Shown: positions 14,361 through 21,834 of the stretch, in pieces
Position numbering within the stretch: position 1 is the stretch's first letter
How the letters are laid out: every line of letters begins with the position of its first letter
Assembly (NCBI GenBank): GCA_037721555.1
Contig: JBBJOI010000044.1
Coordinates: 1 to 22,385, forward strand
Direction of reading: 5' to 3'
DNA length: 22,385 bases
Origin: Gaiellasilicea sp037721555
Lineage (GTDB): Bacteria > Actinomycetota > Thermoleophilia > Gaiellales > Gaiellaceae
Notes under the pieces: model-generated
Told to the model about the DNA's origin: nothing
Database searches by the model: none
The model's input: only the letters and a program-made list of their open reading frames with translations
Made by a program: the position numbers and the translations under genes

Positions 14361-14988
14361 CGCTGACCTGCGCGCGGCCGTCGCCGCCGGTGTCCTCGGG
14401 GTCGAGGAGGCGCACCGCGATCTGCTGCGGTCGATCGTGGACACGGCGCGGGCGATCTTCTCGGCCCGGGCGTCTTCCATCTTTCTGCTCGACGAGGAGC
14501 GTGACGAGCTCGTCTTCGAGGCGGTCTCGGGTGAGGGCTCTAAGAGTCTGCTGGGGCGCCGGATGCCCTCTGACACCGGCATCGCAGGTTGGGTGCTGAT
14601 CGCGCGGCAGCCGCTCGTCCTCGACGACGTCGGCGGCGACCCACGGTTCGCGAAAGACGTCGCGGAGGCGACCGGTTACGTGCCGAGCGGAATGATGGCG
14701 GTACCGCTGCTACACGGCGACGAGGCCCTCGGAGTCCTGCAGGTGCTCGATCGCAAGAGCTCCCGCTTCAGCCTCGCCGAGATGGAGCTGCTCGGACTCT
14801 TCGCAAACCAGGCCGCGATCGCGCTCCATCTGCTCGGTCGCGCTCGCCGCGCTCGCAAGGCCGCCGACGGCGACGCCTCGCTCGCGCCGATCGCCCGGCT
14901 TGCGGCGAGGTTGGAGACACTGCCGCCCGAGCGGCAGCAAGCCGGTCTCGCGCTGCTCGAAGCGCTCGAACGGGTTCTGGCCACCTAA
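14353..14988 (+). CDS. GAF-domain sensor protein
   Basis: The 211-residue product carries one GAF domain (about residues 22-158). Typical segments are ARASSIFLLDEERDELVFEA, RMPSDTGIAGWVLIARQPLVLDDV, MMAVPLLHGDEALGVLQVLD and FSLAEMELLGLFANQAAIAL. A short helical tail follows. There is no kinase, cyclase or HTH output domain, so it probably acts by binding a small ligand and contacting a partner. The ATG lies within the end of the protease gene (14353-14360 overlap), which argues that the protease is that partner. GAF ligands include cyclic nucleotides, heme and small aromatics. None can be assigned here. Confidence 0.9.
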   Translation: MADADLRAAVAAGVLGVEEAHRDLLRSIVDTARAIFSARASSIFLLDEERDELVFEAVSGEGSKSLLGRRMPSDTGIAGWVLIARQPLVLDDVGGDPRFAKDVAEATGYVPSGMMAVPLLHGDEALGVLQVLDRKSSRFSLAEMELLGLFANQAAIALHLLGRARRARKAADGDASLAPIARLAARLETLPPERQQAGLALLEALERVLAT

Positions 14989-15006
14989 AGTAGTCCTGCA
15001 ACGAAG

Positions 15007-15028
15007 CGAGGCGGCTCGCGCCGCCTCG
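15007..15028. terminator. 9-bp hairpin between convergent genes
   Basis: CGAGGCGGC (15007-15015) pairs perfectly with GCCGCCTCG (15020-15028) around a TCGC loop. It lies 18 bases after the GAF gene stop and 25 bases beyond the stop of the facing small gene. It is well placed as a bidirectional terminator, although no T-run follows. Confidence 0.65.
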
Positions 15029-15053
15029 ACTCCAGCCTCGTGAAGCGGCGGTG

Positions 15054-15203
15054 CTAGAGGGCCTTGTGCTTATTCTTGCCGTGCAGCTCGACGTCGTCGT
15101 CGCTCTCGGTCTCGTCGCGCGGCTCGTCTGACGCCATGACGTTCTTCTTCTTGTGCGCCTCGACGTCCTCGTCCTCTTTGCTGATGTTCTCCTGCTCCGA
15201 CAC
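15054..15203 (-). CDS. Acidic 49-aa microprotein with two D-V-E-x-H motifs
   Basis: The start is GTG 15201-15203, set by AAAGGAG (15209-15215) five bases upstream. The product starts MSEQENISKEDED and contains DVEAHKKKNV and, 24 residues later, DVELHGKNKH, separated by an acidic linker (ASDEPRDETESDD). Codons after this GTG are almost all G/C-ending, while the same frame upstream (back to GTG 15323) is clearly less so. The longer 89-residue reading with an N-terminal CxxC is therefore less likely, and it would also overlap the MFS start. The protein is charged and probably disordered, with histidines and acids that could bind metal. I recognise the motif as a repeat but know no function for it. 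Confidence 0.65.
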   Translation of the reverse strand: MSEQENISKEDEDVEAHKKKNVMASDEPRDETESDDDVELHGKNKHKAL

Positions 15204-15313
15204 GGGTGCTCCTTTCGGCTGGTTGTCCTTCAGTGTCTCCCAGTAGACGGCGCGGGTGACGGTTTTCTTCCCTCCATCTTCCCACTCGTAATCGAAATTG
15301 CAATGCTCGCACG

Positions 15314-16969
15314 ATGAGCGCACGAGTCTGGACGGCGGTGCGCGAGTCGATGGGTGCGTTCGGGGCGGTCTTCGCGAACCGCGCGCTCCGCCGGCTTCAG
15401 GTCGCGAACACGACCTCGATCGTGGGGGGTTGGGCCTATGTGGTCGCGCTGGCGGTCTACGCTTACCGCGAGGATGGCGCGTACGCGGTGGGCTTGCTCG
15501 CGACCGCGCGCTGGTTTTCCGGCGGACTCGCGGCTCCGCTCGCGGGAGTGATCGGCGACCGTTACCCGCGGGCGAGGGTGATGATCGCCTCGGATCTCGT
15601 CCGTACCGCGACGCTCGCCGCGATGGCGCTTGCCGTGCTGGCTGGTGCGCCGCCGTTCGTCGTCTACGCCCTGGCGGTCGTCGCGACGCTCTCCGCCACC
15701 CCGTTCGGGCCTGCCCAGGCCGCGCTCTTACCGCAGCTCGCGCGCTCGCCTGCCGAGCTCTCGGCCGCGAATGCGAGCACTGGCGCCGTAGACAACATCG
15801 GCTCGTTCGTCGGGCCTGCCCTGGGGGGGCTATTGGTGGCGGTCGCGAATGTCGAGGCCGTCTTCGCGACGGCAGCGGCGCTGTATCTCTCGTCGGCCGT
15901 GGTCGTCTGGAGCATCGGTCACCGCGAGCAGCTCGAGCGCGAAGAGGACGAGGGCGACACGGGTGGTCTGCGCGCGGCTCTTGCGGGCTTCACCACGCTC
16001 GTCGCCACACCGCGCCTGCGCCTCATCGTCGGCCTCGTCGCAGCACAGACCGTCATCGACGGCGCCCTCGACGTGCTCATCGTCCTGCTCGCCCTCGAGT
16101 TGCTCGACACCGGTGCCGCCGGCCTCGGCTTCCTCAACTCGGCTGCGGGAGTCGGAGGCATCGCCGCCGCCGTCGTCGTGGGCGGGATCGCCTCCGGGGG
16201 GCGACTCGCATCGAGCCTCGGCGTGGGGATCGTCCTGTGGGGGTTGCCGCTGATCCTCATCGGCGTCTGGCCGGAGCAGGGTCTCGCCCTCGTCCTTTTG
16301 GCCGTCGTCGGCGCCGGCGGGACGATCGTGGCCGTCGCTGGAGACACCCTGCTGCAGCGAGCGGCGCCGCCGGCGCTCCTGGCTCGCGTCTTCGGCGCCG
16401 TCGACGGCATCCTGCTGGTGGCTCTCGCCGTCGGGTCGCTCTGCGCACCGCTGCTGGCAGAGACGATCGGCGTTCGCGGAGCGCTGATCGCGGCGGGTGT
16501 GTTCCTGCCGGCCCTGGCCGTGCTCTCCTGGCGCCGCCTGGCCGCCTTCGACGCCGAGGCGGCCATTCCGGCCAACCTCGAGCTCCTCCTCGGCTCGCCC
16601 ATCTTCGCGCCGCTCTCGCCGCCGGCATTGGAGGCGCTGGCCGCCCGCCTGGAGCCCCGGCAGCTACGGGCCGGCGACGTCGTCTTCGCGCAGGGCGATC
16701 CCGGAGGCGATTTCTATCTCGTCGCGACCGGCCGCGTCGGCGTCGTGCACGACGGCGAGCAGGTCGCCGAGCTCGGGCCGGGGGAGAGCTTCGGTGAGAT
16801 CGCGCTCCTGCGATCGGTGCCGCGAACGGCCACCGTGACCGCGCTCACGGACGTGACGTTGCAGGCGCTCGAGCGCGAGACGTTTCTTGGCGCGGTCACC
16901 GGCCATGCCCAGAGCCGGGCGGCGGCCGAGTCGCTCGTCGTGACTCGGCTCAGCCCTGCTTCGCTGTAG
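15314..16969 (+). CDS. MFS transporter fused to a cyclic-nucleotide-binding domain
   Basis: Residues ~1-420 form a 12-helix major facilitator of the MFS_3/macrolide-efflux-like type, opening LANTTS-like NTTSIVGGWAYVVALAVYAY and containing GVIGDRYPRARVMIASDLVR. Residues ~425-540 form a CAP_ED domain with a phosphate-binding cassette, GESFGEIALLRSVPRTATV. The Glu and Arg that contact cyclic nucleotides are both present, so ligand binding is likely intact. The ATG 15314 lacks a Shine-Dalgarno; ATG 15350 is an alternative. The 3' end overlaps the convergent TPR gene by 20 bases (16950-16969). The neighbouring cyclase locus is a possible source of the ligand. The transported substrate is unknown. 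Confidence 0.93.
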   Translation: MSARVWTAVRESMGAFGAVFANRALRRLQVANTTSIVGGWAYVVALAVYAYREDGAYAVGLLATARWFSGGLAAPLAGVIGDRYPRARVMIASDLVRTATLAAMALAVLAGAPPFVVYALAVVATLSATPFGPAQAALLPQLARSPAELSAANASTGAVDNIGSFVGPALGGLLVAVANVEAVFATAAALYLSSAVVVWSIGHREQLEREEDEGDTGGLRAALAGFTTLVATPRLRLIVGLVAAQTVIDGALDVLIVLLALELLDTGAAGLGFLNSAAGVGGIAAAVVVGGIASGGRLASSLGVGIVLWGLPLILIGVWPEQGLALVLLAVVGAGGTIVAVAGDTLLQRAAPPALLARVFGAVDGILLVALAVGSLCAPLLAETIGVRGALIAAGVFLPALAVLSWRRLAAFDAEAAIPANLELLLGSPIFAPLSPPALEALAARLEPRQLRAGDVVFAQGDPGGDFYLVATGRVGVVHDGEQVAELGPGESFGEIALLRSVPRTATVTALTDVTLQALERETFLGAVTGHAQSRAAAESLVVTRLSPASL

Positions 16970-18458
16970 GTTCAGCGGCGGAGAGGAGCGCCTTCGCCTC
17001 TCCGACGTATCGGCGGGCGCCCATCGGCTCCAGGAGCTCGATTGCGCGCCGGAGCTCCACATCGGCTTCCGCCTGCCGGCCGTCCGACACGAGCTGCCGG
17101 CCGGCTGCGAGGCGGGCGAACGACTCGCCGAACGGTGCGAGCTCCATCGCCGCGAAGACCTCGGCGGCGGCGCGAATGTTCCCACTCGCCCAGAGGCGGG
17201 TTGCCCTTGCGATCGGCATGTCCGACGCTTCCGGCATCACCTCCAGGAGCTCGTTGCCTTTGCCGAGCGCGTGAAGAAGCAGGGTCAGGGTCGGATCGAA
17301 CACCGTGAATGGTCTGCTGCGTGCGAGCTCGAGCGCCTTGTCTGCCAACGCGATCGCCTCAGCTCGTCGGCCGGACTCGAGCAGGATCCTTCCCCGCATC
17401 GCGAGCGCGAACCCACCGGCCGGATCGGTCTCGTCGGCGAGCGTCGCGGATCGGTCGCAGTCGCGGCGCGCGCCGTCGACATCGCCGCGAGCATGTCGGA
17501 TCAGAGCTCGGTACATGTAGCAGCTGGCAAGTAACCGGTGTCCCTCGCCGGCCTCTGCCTCATCGATGAACTCGGTCGAGGTGCGTACGGCCTCGTCCCA
17601 GCGGCCCCGGATCATATGGGTGGAGGGAATGGCGCTACCGCGCGTGAACCGGATGATGACGACGTCGCCGAACTCGGTCGCGACTCGTTCGAACTCCTCC
17701 AGAGTATCGTCGTGGCGCTGGAGCCAGCCGAGCCGTTGGTAGGTCACCAAGAGATTGTTGAGAACGCGCAAGAGCTCCGGTGAGTGCTCCTCACGGGCGA
17801 TCGACGCCGCCTCCTCGAGCAGCTCCACCGACCTCGCGAGGTTGCCGCCGTAGGTACTTGCGACCGACAGGTTGTTGAGCGTGAATGCCTGAAGCTCCTT
17901 GAGTCCGAGCCGGCTCGCGATTGCGAGGGCCTCCTCACCGAGGGCGTTTGCCCGTTCCAGCTCGAAGCCGAGCGCATGCAGGCGGGCGGCGTAACTGAGC
18001 ACGTACGCCTTCGCCCGCCCGTCAGGGAGCCGCGGCACGAGCTCGGCGATCCGGTCGAGGTGGGTGGCGACCCGGGTGTTGTCGCCGCGGATCCAGGCGA
18101 CCTGTGCCAGGAGGCCCTCTGCCTCGGCTTCCCCCTCGACGTCGCCCGCGTCCGCGAAGGCGTCGCGGGCGCCGGTGAGCTCGGTCTCGCCGCTCTCCTC
18201 GCCGTGCCAGCGTGCACGGCCGAGGTCGAGCAGCAGTCGTGGCCGCTCGGCATCCTCCGGCGGCCAGAGCTCGATCGCCGCGGCGTAGTGCCTCGCGGCC
18301 CCCGTGAACGCACTCAGCGAGAGTGAGCGGTCGCCGGCAACGCGCAGCGCGAGCCGAACGCGATCCTCGATGGCGGCGAGACTCGAGCCAGTCGCGCGAG
18401 CGAGGTCGAGCGCGGAGAGATAGTGATGGGCCAGCATCTCGGCGCTCGGGCGAGAGAC
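16950..18458 (-). pseudogene. TPR part of a cyclase-AAA-TPR protein, shifted out of frame
   Basis: From about 18458 the minus strand codes, one frame away from the AAA part, for an alpha-helical repeat region. It opens AEMLAHHYLSALDLARATG and runs through many helix pairs (ARHYAAAIELW, LNNLSVASTYGGNLARSVELLEEA, ALIRHARGDVDGARRDCDR) to KALLSAAEPTAKQG. These are tetratricopeptide-like repeats as in MalT/adenylate-cyclase-associated STAND proteins. The first in-frame ATG is 18435-18437, within AEML, but it has no Shine-Dalgarno. Restoring one base near 18441-18458 joins it to the AAA domain, for a total of about 1,078 residues. It is best read as the C-terminal piece of a frameshifted gene. Assembly error is possible. 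Confidence 0.85.
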
Positions 18459-19614
18459 CTTCGATCCAGCCTGCCGCCGCGACGTGCTTCGTGCCGCGCG
18501 CGGCTCGCGGGATCTGACCGTAGGCGACATCGCGGACGAGGACGTGGCGGAACGCGTATTCGCTCTCGCCGGCGACCGAGGAGCGCCGCTCGCGAACCAC
18601 GAGCTCCCGGCGCTCGAGTCCGTGGAGCGCCTGCTCCACGAGCCAGCGCTCGCGGCCGTCTCCGAGCGAGGCGACGGCGCCGAGCCAGAAGACCTTGCCG
18701 ACGACGGCGGCGTCCTGCAGCAGCTCCTTTTCGTCCACCGCGAGCAGATCGAGCCGGGCTGCGATGATTCCCTGCACCGACTCGGGCAGCGCTCCTCCGG
18801 CATCACCCCGCTCGTCGAGCATCCGCACGAACTCTTCTGCGTACAACGGATTGCCGCCGGCGCGGGCGAGGAGCGCCGATTGCGTCTCGGCGAGGAGAAC
18901 CGACTGCGACAGCAGCTCGTGGACGAGCCTCGCGGTGTCGTCGTCCGAGAGCGGCGAGAGCGAGACCGTCGCGCTTGCCCGCTTCCCGCCGCCCCAACCG
19001 GATCGGCGGTCGAGGAGCTCCGGGCGCGCAGTGCAGACCACGAGAATCGGCACGCCGCTCGCCCACTCGACGAGGTGGTCGATGAAGTCGAGCACACCGT
19101 CGTCGGCCCAGTGCAGGTCCTCGAACACGAGCACGAGGGGACGGTGCTCTGCGAGCGCCTCGAAGAAGCGCCGCCACGCCGCGAATGCCTCACTCCGGCG
19201 ATCGCCGCGAAGCTCGCCCTCCGCGGCGAGACCCAGCAGCGGGCGCAGGTGCCGTTCGACCCAGTCGCGCTCCGAGCCCTCCTCCAGCGACTCTGCGAGC
19301 GCGCGCCGGAGCTTCTGCTCGGCCACCGCGGCTCCGTCCGTCTCGAGGACGCCCGTGTGTGCCTTGACGATTTCCGACAGTGCCCAGAGAGTGACGCCCT
19401 CGCCGTAGGGCAGCGCGCGTCCCTGGCGCCAGTAGGTGAGTTCGTTTCCCCGCTCGACCTGCTTGAAGAGCTCGTAGACGAGCCGGCTTTTGCCGATGCC
19501 CGGCACGCCGATCAAGGTGAGGAGCTGGGGCGAGCGCTCCCGACGAGCGCGGCCGAGCGCTTCGACGAGGAGGCTGAGCTCCTCGTCGCGGCCGGTGAGC
19601 GTGCCACCGCCGCG
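18441..19614 (-). pseudogene. AAA (STAND-type) ATPase part of a cyclase-AAA-TPR protein
   Basis: This segment continues in the same frame as the cyclase piece, directly after TAG 19615-19617. It opens GGTLTGRDEELSLLVEAL, then Walker A GVPGIGKSRLVYEL, Walker B LVLVFEDLHWADD, a sensor-like ILVVCTARPE, and GGNPLYAEEFVRML. After AYGQIPRAARGTKHVAAAGWIEG the frame becomes nonsense, where the +1 shift occurs. No ATG or GTG lies between the TAG and Walker A. The first start-like codon is TTG 19513-19515, which would remove the N-terminal strand of the domain. Independent expression is therefore doubtful. Confidence 0.85.
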
Positions 19615-20187
19615 CTACCCCGGATCGATCCCGAAGCGGGCGCGGGCAGCCACGGCCTCCCACACGGGTATCGGCTGGGTCTTCCCTTTCGCCGAGACCG
19701 GCTCGCGCCCGACGTAGTCGATCGCCGTCGAGGTGGCTCGCCTGGTCGCTTCCCCGACGAGGATGCCGTTCACCGGCGCAGCCGACTGAAGCCGCGCTGC
19801 GGTGTTGACGACATCGCCCGCCACCATTGCCTCGCCGCTCTCGGGGCGAGCGTCAAGCGAGACGAGCGCCTCGCCGGTGGCAACAGCAATCCGCACGTCG
19901 AGGTCGTCCCCCTCGGTCGCCCAGTCTCGGATCGCGATCGCCGCCCGCACCGCCCGCTCCGGATCGTCCTCGCGCGCCACCGGCGCGCCGAAGACTGCCA
20001 TCACCGCGTCGCCGATGAACTTCTCGACGGTCCCGCCGAAACGCTCGAGCTCGCTGCGAAGGCGGGCGTGGTAGGGCGAAAGAATCGCCTCGACGTCCTC
20101 GGGATCGAGCGTTTCGGCCCGGGCGGTGAAGCCGACGAGGTCGGCGAAGACCACGGTCACGACCTTCCGCTCCTTGCGCGCCGACAT
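19615..20187 (-). CDS. Class III adenylate/guanylate cyclase domain (truncated by amber codon)
   Basis: The ATG 20185-20187 opens MSARKERKVVTVVFADLVGF. The metal-binding aspartates are Asp16 (FADLVGF) and Asp60 (EKFIGDAVMAVFG). Lys56 is in the purine-recognition position, and the transition-state pair is N128/R132 in VVNTAARLQ, so the 190-residue domain has all the catalytic residues. It ends VWEAVAARARFGIDPG-TAG, after which the AAA domain continues in the same frame. The free cyclase domain might still dimerise and work. In the family it is normally fused to the ATPase/TPR sensor. It starts 10 bases after the CoA-transferase stop on the same strand. Confidence 0.88.
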   Translation of the reverse strand: MSARKERKVVTVVFADLVGFTARAETLDPEDVEAILSPYHARLRSELERFGGTVEKFIGDAVMAVFGAPVAREDDPERAVRAAIAIRDWATEGDDLDVRIAVATGEALVSLDARPESGEAMVAGDVVNTAARLQSAAPVNGILVGEATRRATSTAIDYVGREPVSAKGKTQPIPVWEAVAARARFGIDPG

Positions 20188-20197
20188 GGGGCGAAGT

Positions 20198-21409
20198 CTA
20201 GGAGGAGAGCTCGTGGCGTTCCACGACGCCTGCGGCGTCCAGCGCGTCGATCTCGGGTTTCGAGTACCCGAGTTCGCGCAGGATCTGGGACGTGTGCTCG
20301 CCGAGCAGCGGGGGAGCGTTGCGATGCACGAGCCGCTCGCCGTCGAGGGAGAGAGGGAGCGCGGGCAGCCGCAGGTCGGAGACCACGGCGTGGGGGAGCG
20401 GTTGCAGCAGTCCGAGCGCTTCCGTCTGCGCCGAGCGCGCCACGTCGGCCACGTCGGCGACCGGTGCCGCCGGAACGCCGGCGCCCGTGAGCAGCTCGAG
20501 CCAGGACGAGGTGTCGGCCTCTGCAAGCGAACGCTCCAGGATCTCGACGAGCTCGTCTCGATGCGCGACGCGCTCGGGGTTCGTGCGGAAGCGCGGGTCA
20601 TCGATCAGGCGCTCGAGGCTCGTCGCGCGGCAGAGCGCCCCGAACAGCCGGTCGTTGCCCGCGGCGACCATCAGCTCGCCGTCGCGCGTTCGCAACACCT
20701 GATACGGCGCGACCATCGGAAAGCGCGTGCCCTCGCCTCGCGGAATCGTGCCGTCGGCGAGGTAGCCGGCGAGGTGGTAGCCGAGGTAGCCGACCGCCGT
20801 CTCGTAGAGCGAGACGTCGACGACGCGGCCTGCGCCGGTGTCGGTGCGCTCGAGCAGAGCCGCGAGGGTGCCGACGGCGGCCCAGGTCGCGGTGCCCTGA
20901 TCGATGAGCGACAAGCCGACGCGGACGCCGCGGCGGCCGGGCTCCCCGGTGACAGAGATCAGGCCGCCGGCTGCCTGCATCAGGGCGTCGTACCCGGGCT
21001 GCTCCTGGAGCGGACCGGTCTGACCGTACGCGCCGACGGAGCAGTAGACGAGCCGCGGGTTCCGTTCCCGGAGCGTGCTCGCGCCGAGTCCAGACCGTTC
21101 GGCAAGGCCGGGTCGGAGGCTCTGCAGGAAGACGTCCGCCCGGTCTGCGAGGCGGAGGACGATCTCGAGACCGGCCGGGTCGCTCAGCGAGCAGGCGAGC
21201 GAGCGCTTGCCGGCATTCGCGGAGAGGAACATCGGGCTCTCGCCCTCCCAGAAGGGCGGTCCCCACGCGCGGGCGTCGTCGCCCGTGCCCGGGCGCTCGA
21301 CCTTGACCACCTCCGCGCCGAGCGCGCTCAGGATCTGGGCGCAGTAGGGGCCGGCGATCGACGTGGTCACATCGACGACCGTCATGTTCCGCAGCGGCTG
21401 ACAACTCAC
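20198..21409 (-). CDS. Class III CoA-transferase (CaiB/BaiF family)
   Basis: The enzyme moves CoA between organic acids through an aspartyl-CoA thioester. Family landmarks are VVDVTTSIAGPYCAQILSALGAEVVKVERPGTGDDAR, FLSANAGKRSLACSL, the catalytic Asp in PGYDALMQAAGGL, and GAGVPAAPVADVADV near the C-terminus. The 403-residue length is typical. I keep GTG 21407-21409, since PLRNMTVVDV matches the usual L-x-G-[IV]-x-V-x-D opening; ATG 21383-21385 would trim it. No Shine-Dalgarno is visible. No acyl-CoA dehydrogenase or ligase lies beside it, so the substrate is open. HMG-CoA lyase further upstream is not close enough to argue for a joint pathway. Confidence 0.94.
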   Translation of the reverse strand: MSCQPLRNMTVVDVTTSIAGPYCAQILSALGAEVVKVERPGTGDDARAWGPPFWEGESPMFLSANAGKRSLACSLSDPAGLEIVLRLADRADVFLQSLRPGLAERSGLGASTLRERNPRLVYCSVGAYGQTGPLQEQPGYDALMQAAGGLISVTGEPGRRGVRVGLSLIDQGTATWAAVGTLAALLERTDTGAGRVVDVSLYETAVGYLGYHLAGYLADGTIPRGEGTRFPMVAPYQVLRTRDGELMVAAGNDRLFGALCRATSLERLIDDPRFRTNPERVAHRDELVEILERSLAEADTSSWLELLTGAGVPAAPVADVADVARSAQTEALGLLQPLPHAVVSDLRLPALPLSLDGERLVHRNAPPLLGEHTSQILRELGYSKPEIDALDAAGVVERHELSS

Positions 21410-21477
21410 GGCCGAATCATCTTTGGCTGGGCGGACGAGGCCACGGCCAGGATGATCGCCGAAGAGGCCTGGTGACC

Positions 21478-21828
21478 ATGCCCGCGCAGGGCGAGGTCTG
21501 GTGGGCGGAGGCGGAGGACAAGCGCCGGCCGGTGCTGGTCGTGACGCGCAGCGAGGCGGTGCAAGTCCTCACCTGGATTCTCGTCGCACCCGTGACCCGG
21601 ACGGTGAGGGAGATTCCGACGGAGGTGGCTCTCGGCCCCGACGAGGGGCTGCCGGAGCCGTGCGCGGCCGTTTTCGACAACCTGCAGCCGATCCGACGCT
21701 CGTTTCTCACCCAGCGGATGGGCCGGCTCGCCGAGATGCGACGCGGCGAGCTCTGCCGCGCGCTGTCGGCACTCGCCGGACTGCTGACGGCGTCGCCGCT
21801 CCGAGCCCGACCATCTCTGCGACCATGA
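21478..21828 (+). CDS. MazF/PemK-family toxin-like endoribonuclease
   Basis: The product of about 116 residues has the MazF SH3-like barrel pattern: QGEVWWAEAEDKRRPVLVVTR, then ILVAPVTRTVREIPTEVAL, then CAAVFDNLQPIRRSFLTQRMGRL and a final helix. The RRPVLVV and APVTxTxR segments carry the arginine and threonine used for RNA cleavage. The ATG 21478 has AGAGG ten bases upstream; GTG 21472 is closer to it and would add two residues. No antitoxin gene is recognisable upstream: only 68 bases separate it from the divergent CoA-transferase. It stops six bases before the DedA start. Confidence 0.88.
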   Translation: MPAQGEVWWAEAEDKRRPVLVVTRSEAVQVLTWILVAPVTRTVREIPTEVALGPDEGLPEPCAAVFDNLQPIRRSFLTQRMGRLAEMRRGELCRALSALAGLLTASPLRARPSLRP

Positions 21829-21834
21829 GCGGCC

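Noticed and set aside
15204..15323. N-terminal extension of the D-V-E-x-H protein with a CxxC motif
   Set aside because: Its third-position GC is well below that of the downstream part, it overlaps the MFS start, and a strong Shine-Dalgarno supports GTG 15203. It is kept only as an alternative.
3704..19617. Amber recoding (TAG read as an amino acid), suggested by two in-frame TAGs
   Set aside because: TAG is the normal stop of several intact genes here (rsgA, azlD, PPOX, FtsX permease, MFS, CoA-transferase), so general reassignment is not tenable. The two cases are better explained by mutation or sequence error.
18484..20490. 668-codon plus-strand open frame across the cyclase/AAA locus
   Set aside because: It lies opposite clear cyclase and Walker motifs and encodes low-complexity Arg/Ala/Glu sequence. 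It is a GC-bias shadow, though its size could mislead.
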